A stretch of DNA of 64,000 nt, taken from positions 272,695,092 to 272,759,091 of the forward strand of contig CM054062.1 of NCBI GenBank assembly GCA_028641055.1. Reading direction: 5' to 3'. The translations under genes and the position numbers were made by a program. The notes under the pieces were generated by a model. It saw nothing but the letters and a program-made list of their open reading frames with translations. It was not told the origin of the DNA and ran no database searches. This document shows, in pieces, positions 1-11,291 of this stretch (its first letter is position 1; every line of letters starts with the position of its first letter). This DNA is from Alopecurus myosuroides (lineage: Eukaryota > Streptophyta > Magnoliopsida > Poales > Poaceae).

Positions 1-1062
1 TCGCTCCCAGTCTTTTGCTAGCCTCCACATGTACTGAGTATGAGCTCTACTCGTGCATCCAACTACCAAAAAATCAAAGTTTTCCCATTCTGTCCACCAT
101 ACCTACCCACATGTGGTATTTAACCGCCACTCTAAAGTAAATTGCTCATGTGTTACCTTTAAAACTTTCAAAATTACTCATGTTTTGTGCTCCGGTTTTA
201 GCTCATGAGGAGGTAAATAGAGAATCTTTAGCTCACTTGTTGATTTTACTTTCACACCCTGGACTAGTGGCTTCATCCGCTTATCCAATGATAGAAGAGC
301 TGGCAGCGGGGTGCCCATCCCCAAATTAATAACACAAATTCTCTTCACTATTTTTGCCCTTGATTTATCAGTCAAATCATAATTGTGTAAACAAAAGAGA
401 AATAAGGATGACCTTCTACCCAGATGCATCCTTCTATGGGAGCCGCTATTGTGAAGTCTAGTTGGCTTGTGACATACTGTATTTTATGTTTACCATTCGT
501 TGACATAAGCATACACCTCTCTTAAAAAGTTTTCCATACCTTTGTTTAATAAAATAAAAGCTCTAGCACATGAGTGATCCATTCTTCCCTCTGCGAAGGG
601 CCTCTATTTTACTTTTATGTTGAGTCTCCATCTTCTAACTTTATGCGCAGTTGAGAGAGCATTTTTGTCATTCTGAGTTTTATGTGCATTTGTCCCAGAA
701 ACATTATTAATTGATTCATGATGTGTTATTGCCTATTCTCTAATTATTTGTTCTAGTCTTCCTCATGAACTTTGAAGGTGTCCTGCCATGTTCTCTCTAT
801 ACTTGAAACAATTGTATATCTTTGTTTGCATTGTTATTCATGATCTTTTATTTGAGTTACTTCTCATGATGCAAGGCGATTTCTATGCTTTATTATTAAA
901 GTTCTATCTATCATGCTTGTGTTAAACTTCTATGATCTCAGCTTACTTATGCTTTTACATTATCGATGATCAAGTTTATGTTGGCAGCATGTCACCTCAG
1001 AAACTATTGTGTTTTTATCGTTTACCTACTCGAGGAAGAGTAGGAACTAAGCTTGGGGATGT
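1..1062 (+). mobile_element. E1: 3' untranslated internal region of a Gypsy LTR retrotransposon (partial)
   Basis: This stretch carries no convincing ORF. It is a diverged copy of the 3' untranslated region of G2 at about 15083-16220; both begin with the same tcgctcccag text and share blocks throughout. It ends in a purine-rich tract with the motif AAGCTTGGGGATG at about 1049-1062, the presumed polypurine tract, directly before an LTR. The coding part of E1 must lie left of the window. The reverse complement of related text appears at 30880-32619 in G3, so E1, G2 and G3 belong to one related group. Confidence 0.8.
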
Positions 1063-2649
1063 TGATACGTCATAAACGTATCCTTAATTTCTGATGTTCC
1101 ATGTTGTTTTCTTATTGTTTCCCACATGTTTGCTATACAATTTATGTCATTTTTATCGATTTCCCGGGACTAACCTATTGACAAGATGCCACAGAGACAG
1201 TTCCCTGTTTTCTGCTGTTTTTAGTTTCAGAAAAGTTATTCTGGAAATATTCTCAAAATTGGAAAACTCGGACCCCGGAAGTCTTAGAATTCCCGAATGT
1301 TCCACGGAGTCCCGAAGAGACCTGGAGGGGGCCTCAGGGGGCCCACACCATAGGGCGGCGCCCCCCCTTGGCCGTGCCGGGGGGTGGTGTGGGGCCCCCA
1401 TGCCTCCACCACCTTTGCCCTTCCACCTATTTAACCCCCCCGAGACGTAAACCCTAAAGAGATTCACTTTTTCAAGAGAAACACCCGAGGCCGCCGTCAG
1501 CATCATCCCGAGATCAGGAGGGTTCTGGAGCTCTCCCCGGCACCCTGCCGGAGGGGGAAATCATCACCAGAGGGGTCTACACCACCATGCCCTCCTCCGA
1601 AGTGATGCGTGAGTAGTTCATCCCTCGACTACGGGTCCATAGCAGTAGCTAGATGGTTGTTCTCTCCACTTTGTACCTCATGTTTAGATCTTGTGAACTG
1701 CCTATTACGATCAAGATCATTTTTATGTAATGCTACATGTTGTGTTTGCTGGGATCTGATGAATGTTGAATGCTATGTCTTCTGATTATAAATCTATCAT
1801 GTTATCTTCATGCTTATGTTATTTATGATCTTGAATGCTCTCCCTTATTAGTAGATGCTCTAGACAAGTAGATGCTAGTAACTCCAAGAGGGAGTATTTA
1901 TGCTCGATAGTGGGTTCATGCCTCCTTTGCATCTGTGCTCAAGTCACAGAAACGTGACGGATGGATGATGTGTAGCCATTAGGGAGAAAACAACGGTGTT
2001 TACCTAGTTTACATTGTTTACATTACATACTTTGCTTACGTCGATAATCTGTTGCTTGCAACTTAATACCCAACGTTTGTTCGGATGATATTCGCAGGGT
2101 GGATTATTAGTCATGGATGCATTTGGATAACGGTCTATGTATTTTGTTGTAATGCCCGCATGAATCACATAGTAATATTTATGTCTTGCCTATGCACTAC
2201 GGTGCAGCCTTTATTTCTGTCAATTGCCCAGCTGTAATTTGTTCACCACGCATGTTATTTATGTTTCACGGAGAGACACCACTAGTGAACTGTGGACCCC
2301 GGTCCTTTTTCCTTATACTGATAAAACACCTACTGCTTTCATACTGCTCTCATACTGTTCCTACTGTTTTCCACACCATACGTTCAACCTCTTTGTGTTC
2401 AGGAAAACCGGTGAGATTGACAACCTCACTGCTTCGTTGGGGCAAAGTGATTTGATTGTGTTGTGTAGGTTCCATGTTGCTGCTGAACCGGTAGTGCGCC
2501 CTCCCATCTCAGCTGCTTCAACCTTCTGAAGTTACTCCTTCCTCCTACTGGTCGATTCAACCTTGGTTTCTTTCTGAGGAAAACTTGCTGCTGCACTCTT
2601 CATACCTTCCTCTTGGGGTCTCCCAACGAACGTGTGTTCACACGCATCA
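1063..2649 (+). repeat. E1 3' LTR
   Basis: The repeat starts TGATACGTC after the polypurine tract and ends CACGCATCA, giving TG...CA ends and about 1.59 kb. It aligns by eye with the G2 LTRs (9833-11282 and 16221-17788), sharing the blocks CTGCTGTTTTTxGTTTCAG, GAGGGAGTATTTATGCT and TGAGATTGACAACCTCACTG. A TATA-like motif followed by a run of C (about 1427-1440) and then an 'accctaaa' leader suggests the promoter. An inverted repeat (1337-1350 with 1385-1399) lies just upstream. The LTR abuts C1 at 2650, so E1 inserted into C1; the target duplication cannot be checked because the left LTR is missing. Confidence 0.85.
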
Positions 2650-2832
2650 ATACATATAATACAATATCTCCTACAAGCGTGCATATATATATGCAAAGTT
2701 TGTATTACATTGCAATTGTTCAACAATTATAAAGTGTTCTATATAGTCTCGCTGTTCTCTATATCAGCGCAATTATTACACATGGAGACACTCAGGTTGG
2801 AGCTAGACCTAATTTCCGGTGTAGTTATACTC

Positions 2833-4302
2833 TCAGCATAGAGGTATGACATGCTGAAATAAAATTACACCAACTCCTCTTGAATTGCTCGTATGCGGTT
2901 CTATGGTAGGAGCTTCTCCCACATGTTTTCCATCTTTAAAGAAGGAGAACACCATGAATATATGAGTGATGTGTATATATGAATGAAACTCAAGACAATT
3001 GCTGGTAATAGAATAAAACTGCGAATATTGTTTATGTACATCAATTTGTCTTACACCCCTGCACCGCTCATTGATCGTCATGTGAATGTACTCCCAAATG
3101 TAGTATCCACATAAGTTATTCCCTTGTTCCTGTCTCAACCACTTTACGAGAATATAATTCAATCAAATAATAGTCAAGCATGGTCATGTTATTGAAACTA
3201 GAATTAAAGAGATGCACGAACATAGCTAGTATATATACTACTTACCTTGGTAGGTTTAAAAGTCAGCTTAAGTTTCCATTCACCGGTAATCTCGTTGATG
3301 AACTATTCCCAACAACTGCCCCGCAACTAAAATGAATAAAAGAGTTATTAATTACTTGATATCAGCAAATGAACGAAAGAGATCGATATAGTGTGATAAT
3401 GATTGAACTTACCTCTGGAGCATCGTAAGAATGTTTTCGTATAGGCTTATGTCTTTACCTAATGGGTCCATGATTTCAACTACTCCATCGTCAACTCTAA
3501 TGATTAGCAGAATCCAGTGAAATCTGTGAACATTTAAATAACCAGACATACATATAACTCTTCAATTACACTTGACATCTAGTAAGCAAAAATAGAATGT
3601 GTACAAGACAGTAACACTCACCCAAAGTTGTAAGTGAATATTATTTCGGTTTTGGTATTTTGTTTCGTTAGAAACTTTAGCAAGTTAGCCTTTGTATCCA
3701 TGGGATGATGGAGTACCGTATACTCATGGATGACATCTGGCTCAATGAACCCAACATCATAGATTCTATCTCTTTTGCATTCACAAATCTTCATTCTGTA
3801 TAATAGCGTACAAAAGAATATAGTGAGGATATACAGGCAATGAACGAGCATATCTAGAAACTTAACTTACAGATTTATGTCCTTACATACAATAGAAGCT
3901 GACGAGACTTTTCTCGAGGGCATCTTGATTGAATAGCTGAAAGAATTCTATAAGCTCAATAGATATCGTCTGGTGGCTAGTGAAGTAATATTCTGGAGAA
4001 ACGTTAAGCACGAGATATTGTTGATTTTTCTCGATCACTTCCATGTACCACACATGCAATCTCCACATCTGTGTTGGAAGATTCTGGATCTCCTCAGGTC
4101 TGACCAGTGTCTTCTCGCGCTCATATTTCCATGCTAGACTAGCTTTGGGGATATCGATTTCTTTGCCGGCAAGGAGTTCAGAATTAGTCATACCAAGGCC
4201 GCTAGCAACTTCTTTGCGTATTTTAATATCCATCTGCGGGGGCAAGACCGGTTGTACTTCTTGGGTTAGCAGCGAGGGCAAGACCTTGAGCGGACGGATC
4301 AA
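2833..4302 (-). pseudogene. Ulp1-like (peptidase C48) domain of a CACTA protein, broken
   Basis: Minus-strand segments read in order as one protease-like domain. The 4302-3883 piece has a WYMEV block and a 'FFQLFNQDALEKS' block typical of the domain in transposon proteins. The 3851-3618 piece continues with YDVGFIEP and FLTKQN. A further exon around 3530-3420 encodes HWILLII and then MDPLGKD, matching the catalytic His and Asp regions. The 3162-2833 piece carries NNLCGYY, the usual neighbourhood of the catalytic Cys. Short non-coding gaps between pieces look like introns. At least one in-frame stop lies near 3310. In related CACTA elements this region is thought to act as a SUMO-protease-like domain; activity here is not expected. 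Confidence 0.7.
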
Positions 4303-4310
4303 TTGTTGTT

Positions 4311-4460
4311 TTTGTGTTCCCAGCCGGGGAACTATTCTCCCACCTTGAGCGGGGGCACCGGTTGTCCTTTCTGTGTTCCCAGCTGGGGAACTGTTTCACC
4401 TTGAGCTGGGGGGTCGATTGTGCTTCATGTGTTCCCAACTAGGGAACTATTTTCCCGCTT
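4311..4460. repeat. Short tandem repeat inside the C1 gene
   Basis: About three imperfect copies of a ~60-bp unit occur here, each containing 'tgtgttccca' followed by 'ggggaact' and 'ccttgagc'. On the minus strand they lie between the DUF8039-like block and the protease-like block and encode a repeated LKV-xxFPSWEH-like or Gly/Pro-rich linker. It is probably a repeat-expanded disordered linker. Confidence 0.6.
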
Positions 4461-4591
4461 CTACTACTGCTTCTAGACAGTTGCACTTGTGCTTTATATT
4501 CCTTCACAATACAATGGCCATAGCCTGATGGCCTATTAGCCACATGTGCGGGTGTTCGTTCAAGCAACTCCACAAAGTTTTCAACGGTTTT

Positions 4592-5152
4592 CTAAGGTAT
4601 TTGCACCTTTGGCTCGACCCTTTTCGGTGCTAAATGGTGTTTCACTTCAGCATCCACGAACACTCCATTACCTCGCCATCCGTATGGTAAGCTAACTTGG
4701 TAGCAGGCACCTTCTCTTTCTCTTTTTAACTTTCCTCCTACTAGCAGCCGGGTGTTCTTCCTCTTTAGCACCCGACCATGGGACTGCTTAGTTGGCGCAG
4801 TCGGCTCATGCGGCGAAGATCGATGTGGACCCGTGCCCCTGTGAGGAATAGATGGAGGAGTCCGCTGACGTGGCAGAGATCGAGATGGAGGAGTCGGTGG
4901 CCTTGGATCCCAGTCTAGAAACACGATGTTTTTCTTATCCCATAGAATGGAACCACTCGTGACTTCTCCATGTGTCGTCTCCCCTTCACTTGCAGGGTAG
5001 TCAAGCTCTAGTGACTCATATCCTTGCATAACTTCATCCACACCTACACGAGCATAGCCAGCTGGAATCGGACGCTCGTGGATGTATGCTCTAGGTTCAG
5101 AGGGTATAGCAAAGCTGACAACCGCCTTTAAGGATATGTTCTTCATTGACAT
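4592..5152 (-). pseudogene. DUF8039-like block of the C1 CACTA protein
   Basis: An open stretch of 186 codons contains PIPAGYARVGVDEV, QGYESLELDYP and GSILWDKKNI. I recognise these as the conserved block often seen between the transposase-like core and the protease domain of grass CACTA proteins. It is followed by a proline- and arginine-rich low-complexity tail. The stretch is in the same order and strand as its neighbours, so it is an exon of the same gene. Its function is unknown in the family. Confidence 0.65.
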
Positions 5153-5340
5153 GTGTAGTTCACAGTTTTCCTCTCCTGGATATCATCCAACGGGTAGCGG
5201 GCCATCAGTGCATCATAGAGTAGTCCATCATCATCAGCTGGGGAGGCCGTGGAAGCCACACTGCTTTTCCGCTAAGATGGGACGATACTATCGAATGGAG
5301 GAGATTGCCCAGATGCCCTTTCCTGGCGCATTGTGTCCAG

Positions 5341-6011
5341 TTACTCCTGCCGCTTCTGTAATATTTGTTCTATATTCTGAATCTGGTATGCCATCTGCTT
5401 CTTTTTTATCAAGCGACTTCTATAACTTTCTTCCCACTCAATAAAACTAAATTTCCACGGAACAACGCATTTGTCTCGTGTTCGTCCGTAGTGTTCAGGA
5501 TTCTCGAGGGCCTTTGTCAGCTCGTCATTCTCTCTATCGGGAATGAATTTTCCCAGTTTAACCTCCTTTATTGCATCAACAAGATTGGCGGCGACTGTTG
5601 TAATTGTTGTTGAGTACACAATCTCCCCAGTTTCCTGGTGCAACGATCCAGCATGCCCGTAAAACCAATTCTTTGAACTCTTGGGCCAGGCCGCTGTAGC
5701 TGGAGTGATCCCTTTTTCCAGCAGGACAAACTCCATTTTTTCCCACTTAGGAATGGCACTCTTGTAGTCACGCGTCCCAAGTTTATGGTGATATTTCTTT
5801 TTCGCAGAATTTAAGTTATTTCTTGTCGAACTTCCACAAATTTAGTTGATTTCCTCTGCTCCACAAATGCCTCCCAGTGACTTCTTATCTTCTCTAGTGC
5901 TCCAATGAATGTTGGAGTTTTTTCCTTCCCGATATAGTCTATGGCTACTCTTTTCTTGAAGGTCTGGAATTGTTGGGCCATCTTCTTAAGATCCCACTCC
6001 TTGACTTTCAA
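5341..6011 (-). pseudogene. Transposase_24-like (Ptta/En/Spm plant transposase) core of C1
   Basis: The 6011-5811 piece encodes VKEWDLKKMAQQFQTFKK and TPTFIGALEKIRSHW. The 5736-5341 piece encodes WPKSSKNWFYGHAG, TGEIVYST, DRENDELTKALENPEHYGRT and VPWKFSF. These match the consensus blocks of the plant En/Spm protein family (PF03004-like). A third frame (5780-5568) supplies the joining residues, so at least one frameshift lies between 5811 and 5736. The family is thought to bind subterminal repeats as the TNPA-like partner of the catalytic transposase. Both the frameshift and the missing remainder make this copy a relic. Confidence 0.75.
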
Positions 6012-6395
6012 CTCGGACCCTTTCGGTAGGGTGAAATGTGACGAGATAGTAGTCCATAGAAAATCTTTTGATTTGTCTTCGGCATAACTAACTCCATCAC
6101 CTTTATTTGGCTTATTCCATTCTCAAATTGTGATCGGGATGGTGTCCCTAACAATAGCACTGCATTGATTTACAAACACTTTTACATACTATGTGGGAGC
6201 CATCGGTCTGCCATCTTTATCGACTTCGTCGATCGGAGCTTAGGATGATCAGGGCCCAACCTTCTGGCCGTGCCTCGTTTCTTGTAGAAGATTGGCTCGA
6301 TCCAGAGGGCTAAAAGAATAAAGATTCATTAATATATATATATATATATAAATCAATTTATGCATCTAGCGATCATCATCGGCTTAAATAGTTAA

Positions 6396-6659
6396 TTAAT
6401 ATAACTCGCCGGACTTTGTTAATGATCCAACATTTTTGGGTTCATCACCAGCGGTGTGCCCTTCGTCTCGGAGTTCGAGTTCTAGTCCATCACCATTGGT
6501 GTGCCCTTCGTCTCGAAGTTCGAGCTCTAGTCCATCACCGGTCAAGTTTAAATATTGTGAACCATCATCCTCTTGATTGTTGTCATTGACCATGTCAAAC
6601 AACTCCTCTTTATATACTCTGTTGTCGTTGACATCCATAACTGCAACAAGATAACACAT
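6396..6659 (-). CDS. Acidic N-terminal exon of the C1 CACTA gene, with a duplicated 15-residue repeat
   Basis: The reading frame of 87 codons starts MCYLVAVMDVND and is rich in Asp and Glu. The block GDGLELELRDEGHT occurs twice in a row, matching a 45-bp tandem duplication at about 6455-6545. The segment lies just upstream of the transposase-like core on the same strand, with AT-rich sequence and a short (TA)n run (about 6331-6350) between. I treat it as the first coding exon of the C1 gene. I have no functional assignment for it. Confidence 0.5.
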   Translation of the reverse strand: MCYLVAVMDVNDNRVYKEELFDMVNDNNQEDDGSQYLNLTGDGLELELRDEGHTNGDGLELELRDEGHTAGDEPKNVGSLTKSGELY

Positions 6660-6784
6660 GTAAGCACAGATGTATGACTACCAAAATATTCATTTAAATT
6701 CTTACAACTTGACATGAATATAACAATTAATTGAGCTACATTGGAGGGAGACGGTGGAGGCGGTCGAGGCTAACAGAGGGTATT

Positions 6785-7715
6785 CTTGTCGTCGACATTG
6801 CCCGGAAAAGAGAATCATTCTATCCGGAACTCCATTGCAGAACAATTTTAAAGAGCTTCACAACACTTTGTGCCTGTTACGAGCTAGCACACCTCATGAT
6901 GATCAGAGCAAGCAGGATATATATATATATACACACCATCACGTGTAGTAACACGTAACTTTACAAAATGTTGCGAATCTCTTCTAAATTGTTCAGCAAT
7001 GGAGTACCAGGTAGAATTACGCTTTTCCGGGCGATGCCGACGGAGGTGGGAGAAGCGAATCGTTCTATCCGGAACTCCATTGCAGAACAATTCTGAAGAG
7101 TTTCACAACACTTTGTGCCTGTTAAGAGCTAGTACACCTCATGGTGATCAGAGCAATCATGAAGACAAGGGTTTCTGGATGTCTTTGAAAATAAAGACCG
7201 TCACATATATGCCATGTTCTTTAGTTTCAAATAAGTCCAGAAAATCCCTGTTTTCATCCTTCCCGGGATCACCATCACGTGTACTAACACGTAGCTTCAC
7301 AAAATCTTGCGAAGTTCTTCCAAATTGTTCTGAAATGGAGTACTGGATAGAATCATTCCTTTTCCCGGGAGATGCCGACGGAGGTGGAAAAATTAACCAT
7401 TCTATCATGGACTCCATTTCAAAACAATCTTGAAGAGCTTCACAACACGTTGTGTCTGTTACGAGCTAGTACACGCCATGGTGATCAGAGCAAGCATGAA
7501 GTCAAGGGTTTCTGGACATATTTGAAACTAAAGACCGTCACATATATGAGACGTTCTTTAGTTACAAAGATGTCTAGAAAACCCCTATTTTCATCCTTCC
7601 CGAGATCACCATCACGCGTAGTAACATGTAACTTCACAGATGTTGCGGAACTCTTCCAAATTGTTTTGGAATGAAGTACCAGATAGAATCATTCTTTTTC
7701 CCTGGGTTATGTTGA
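6785..7715. repeat. Three tandem long inverted-repeat (hairpin) units, CACTA subterminal type
   Basis: A forward arm ('cattctatccggaactccat' then 'gagcttcacaacact') and its reverse complement ('cacgtaacttcacaaaat' then 'aatggagtacc') alternate along this stretch. Forward arms are at about 6785-6920, 7049-7200 and 7390-7535. Reverse arms are at about 6937-7048, 7215-7385 and 7550-7715. The second and third units also pair through their centres (gggtttctgga with tccagaaaa), leaving only a short loop such as 'accgtcacatatat'. The first unit has lost its centre and gained a short TA run at about 6918-6935. Each unit could fold into a ~150-bp stem. Confidence 0.75.
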
Positions 7716-8754
7716 CGATGGTGAAGCTAGTCAAATTTCAACGACGACATCACCATCGACGTAATCACCACCAGCATCGCCACAAACATCTCCCTTGGCT
7801 CACTGCCCCTACCTCGCCACCTGCCCTCGCCACCGCCATGCTCCCTCTATCGTGGTGCGCCGTGGTGCCCACCGCCCCTGCATCGACGACATAGCCTCGC
7901 CAGCAGCGTCGCCACCGGCTCGCCATCGAGGGCCATCGCCACCAAAATCAATTGCCACTGTTAGCCCATGTTAGGGGTCCGACGAGGGTGCAGTCATTTT
8001 TTTCTGGGTGGGGTAACGTGTGGTGCCCTCGTGTTTTTCCACGATGGGGTAACGACGCGCGGTGCCCAATTGGGAACAATTGCATAAAATGTTATCAAAT
8101 TATATCTAATAGCATCCATATCATCAAAATTTATGAAAAATTGCATTAATTTCATCATATTTTACAAATTGCATGAATTACATGCAATTTTATAAAATGG
8201 CATCATTTACATCAAATTTTATAAAATTACATCTAAATCCTAAACCTATCTAATTTCTTTTTCTAACTCCAAAACCTAAATTGTTTTCTCTAAGTCCAAA
8301 ACCTAAAATTTGTTTCTCTAAGTCCAAAACCTATTTTTTTCTCTAAATCCTAAACCTAGCTAATTTTTTTAATCTTAGTTCAAAACCTAAATTTTTTCTC
8401 TAAGCCCAAAAACCTAATTTTTTTTATCTAATTCCTGAACCTAGCTAGCTAATTTTTTATAGGGGGAGAAGCATTAGCCTGGGCCCGTAGACGGTGCCAG
8501 AGTTGGGACAATGGTCGCGGGAGATGTGCAGGGCAAGGTTTAGGGGCGCCGGCTGTAGAGGTCGGCCCCGGTGTGGTGCTGGCGTCGGCGCCGGTGTGCG
8601 TCTCTCAGTCGTTCGCCGGTGGTGCGGGCGTTGTGGAGGAGGGCGCCGGAGGAGAGCCGATGATGCGGTCGCCGAAGGAGGGCGCCGGTGGTGCGGGTGC
8701 GTGTCGGTGGATCTACCGGCCAATGGTACGGCCGCTGTGGAGGAGGGCGCCGGA
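7716..8754. other. Non-coding tail of C1: AT-rich simple repeats then a GC-rich block
   Basis: At 7740-7940 there is CAC/GCC-rich text. At about 8090-8230 there is AT-rich text built from 'aaattgcat' and 'ttttataaaat' motifs. At about 8230-8450 there are repeats of 'aagtccaaaacctaaa'. At 8460-8754 there is a GC-rich block with repeated 'ggagggcgccgg'. Overlapping open frames on both strands of the GC-rich block look like composition effects and I do not call genes there. The stretch ends where the O1 LTR begins. Confidence 0.5.
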
Positions 8755-9428
8755 TGTCGACACCGCCCCCACGGGGGTGTCAGGAGTCGAGGAATAAGCG
8801 AGCCTACACAATAGCAAGAGCAACCGTCGGGCCAGGTGGGCCCAGCTGAAGGAGAGGCAGTGTCCCGGGAATGCGTGCATCCACCAGAAGCCTACCCGGG
8901 ACGTGGCTGGTGGGCCCCGAGGATCCACCGCGTGGAGATCAAGTAGACTGGCACCAGAGTGACTCGATAACGTGGCAAGCGGGCAGGACAGCCCGTAAGA
9001 GCTGCCACCCATGGACAGATTGCTAGCGCCACCTCTCTCCTACAGGTGGCACGTGTCCATAAACCCGGAGCGCATGCGACCAGACACGCCTAGCATCCCT
9101 TCAAGTATAAAAGAAGTGGAAAAAAGGAAAGAGAGGGAGATCCAGACTAGCGAGTAGCCCAGGGAGACCATTCTAGCTCGGAATTGCCAGGAATCATCAC
9201 CTCCGCCACACCCCGTTCTACACCGTGTAAACACCCATATCACATATAGTTCCAGACATGCAGGATGTAGGGATCCATCTCACGATGGCCTGAACCTGGT
9301 TAAAAGCCTCGTGTCCGTGTGCTTTGTTATCGCAACTCGTACAAGAAGGAGGCAGAACTCCCCCTCGCCCCACCATCGAAAAAATCAGGGAGTGGATGTT
9401 GGTCACTCCCGGTGTCTTTGTTTCGACA
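8755..9428 (+). repeat. O1 5' LTR
   Basis: The repeat starts TGTCGACACC and ends TTTCGACA, so the ends form the inverted pair TGTCGA/TCGACA, with a length of 674 bp. A TATA-like motif (gtataaaagaag, about 9105-9116) lies two thirds of the way along, as expected for a promoter. A primer-binding-like site follows 9 bp after the end. No second copy of this LTR lies in the window, so the 3' LTR is presumably further right, beyond T3. The five bases before it are CCGGA, the candidate target duplication. Confidence 0.75.
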
Positions 9429-9832
9429 CACGACATCTGGCGCGCCAGGTAGGGCGGCGCACGAGGTCTGCTCCCCTGCGACATCAGAGAATATTTTCTC
9501 CTATTGCTGATATGATGAGGGGAGAATGATCGGGAGAAGAGCTCATGGCATTGGAAACTTCGCCCGGGGTGCACAGCCCGTCGGAGAATCTAGTCGTCGC
9601 CAGTGCCTTAATGGACTTCCCTCCTCCGGAGGGAACCTTACCCAACGCAAGGAGGCACTAGAGGATGGTCTCTTTGTTGGAAACCACGAGGTCTCCAGCA
9701 TTAGGGACTCCTAATATGTGTGCTTTAGGAGCGGGGTCCGCCGACCATGACATTCCGGACCCCGAAGCTTCAAAGCAGGGGGCAGAGCACTGGCGAACTC
9801 AGCTGTCAGTTACAAACTCTGCGTCCCGTTTG
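9429..9832 (+). mobile_element. O1 primer-binding site and start of internal region (truncated)
   Basis: The text TGGCGCGCCAGGTAGGG at 9438-9454 is the kind of primer-binding sequence seen after the 5' LTR in several grass Gypsy elements. The following ~380 bp should be leader and the start of gag, but only short, unrecognisable open frames occur. At about 9833 the sequence switches without a clean LTR start into the interior of a G2-type LTR. O1 text resumes at 17789 within pol, so most of gag and the protease region is missing. Confidence 0.65.
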
Positions 9833-11282
9833 GATGGCAGGCTACCGGTTCCCTGTTTACTGCTGTTTTTGGTTTCAGAAAAGTTTTTATGGAAACATTC
9901 TCGGAATTGGACCCCACAAAGCCCGAAGTGCCTATTTTCCCCGGAAGCATCCAGAAGACCGAAGGAGAGTCGAAGACGGGCACCAGGGTGGCCACACCAT
10001 AGGGTGGGCGAACCCCTGGCCGCGCCAGCTATGGGTTATGCCCCTGGAGCTCCACCGCCTTTGCCCTTTCGCATATTTAATCCCCCCGGATGGAAAACCC
10101 TAAGAACCTGATCAAAAATCCCCGAAAAGTTCTCCAACCACCGTCACCGTCAACCCTAGATCAGGGGGGTTCTGAAGCTGTCTCCGGCACCCTACCGGAG
10201 AGGAAATCATCACCGGAGGCTTCTACATCACCATGCCTGCCTGCGGATGATGCGTGAGTAGTTCATCCTTGGACTACGGGTTCGTAGTTGTAGCTAGATG
10301 GTTGTGTTCTCCTCATATGCCTCCATGTTTAGATCTCGTGAGCTGCCTATCATGATCGAGATTGATCTTATGTACTTGTATCTGCTGTGTTTGCTGGGAT
10401 CCGATGAATATTGAACTTATGCCAAGTTGATTATAGTCTTTATTGCATATTCTATTTGTGATCTTGCATGCTTTCCGTTGCTAGTGGTTGCTTTGGCCAA
10501 GTAGTTGCTAGTGACTCCAAGAGGGAGTATTTATGCTTGATAGTGGGTTCATGCCTCCTCACCGCCTAGCTTGAGTGACGGAAACGTGAAGGAGGAGGAT
10601 GTGCTGTTTTCATTAGGGAGAAAACAACGCTGAGAGTGCCCGCGTGCATAATCATTGCTTACATTACACACTTTGTTTAGTGCAGTTATCTCTTGCTTGC
10701 AACTCAATAGCTAAGGGGGTTCGGATGATAACCCGAGGGTGGATTATTAGTCATAGATGCAAATGGATTTCGGTCTATGTATTTTTTTTTTGTAATGCCC
10801 GCACTAAATATCATAGTAGTCATCATGTTATAATGTGCACTGTGGTGCAACCTCTATTTGTCAATTGCCCAGCTGTAATTTGTTCACCCAACATGATATC
10901 TTTATGAAGAGACACCAGTAGTGAACCTATGAACCCCGGTCCATTTTCCACACTGCTAAACAAACCACAACAATTTCCTGATCACTTTTCTTACTGCAAG
11001 CATACATCATTTTCCACACTATACATCTAATCTTTGTTTACAGCAAGACCAGTGAGATTGACAACCTCACTGTACCGTTGGGACAAAGTATTTTGGTTGT
11101 GTTGTGTGCAGGTTCCACGTTGTTGCTGACACCGGTGAGGCGCCATCACCACCGTTAGTGGCATCAACCTTCCCGAGATCATCTTCCTCCTACTGGAATG
11201 ATAACCTTGGTTCTTAACTGAGGGAAATTCTTGCCACTTTCTCATCACACCCTCCTATTGGGTTACCAACACAAAGCAATCA
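9833..11282 (+). repeat. G2 5' LTR, 5'-truncated
   Basis: From about 9833 the sequence aligns with the G2 3' LTR from about 16340 and stays collinear to the end ...AAGCAATCA at 11282 (3' LTR ...AAGCAGTCA). Roughly 120-130 bp of the LTR start, including TGATACGTC, is missing. A TATA-like motif (gcatatttaatcccc) is at about 10071-10086. By eye the two LTRs differ by several percent including indels, so the insertion is moderately old. Confidence 0.8.
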
Positions 11283-11291
11283 AGGAATTTG

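Larger units (their letters stand above)
2650..8754 (-). mobile_element. C1: decayed CACTA (En/Spm) transposon fragment
   Basis: Minus-strand coding remnants occur in this order: an acidic N-terminal piece (6659-6396), a Transposase_24-like core (6011-5341), a DUF8039-like block (5152-4592) and an Ulp1-type cysteine protease-like region (4302-2833). This is a known gene composition for grass CACTA elements. Three ~300-bp inverted-repeat units (6785-7715) lie beyond the 5' end of the gene, where subterminal repeats are expected. I found no CACTA terminal repeat in the interval. The left side is cut by E1 at 2649/2650 and the right side by O1 at 8754/8755. The reading frame is broken many times, so this copy is dead. 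Confidence 0.8.

Noticed and set aside
6785..7715. A CRISPR-like array because of regular repeats
   Set aside because: The units are ~300-bp inverted repeats in plant DNA, not short repeats with unique spacers.
8457..9012. Open frames on both strands around the GC-rich block before and into the O1 LTR
   Set aside because: They are composition-driven and cross an LTR boundary; there is no recognisable domain.
9665..10111. A 148-codon plus-strand frame across 9833
   Set aside because: It crosses the junction between the O1 leader and the G2 LTR, so it cannot be one gene.
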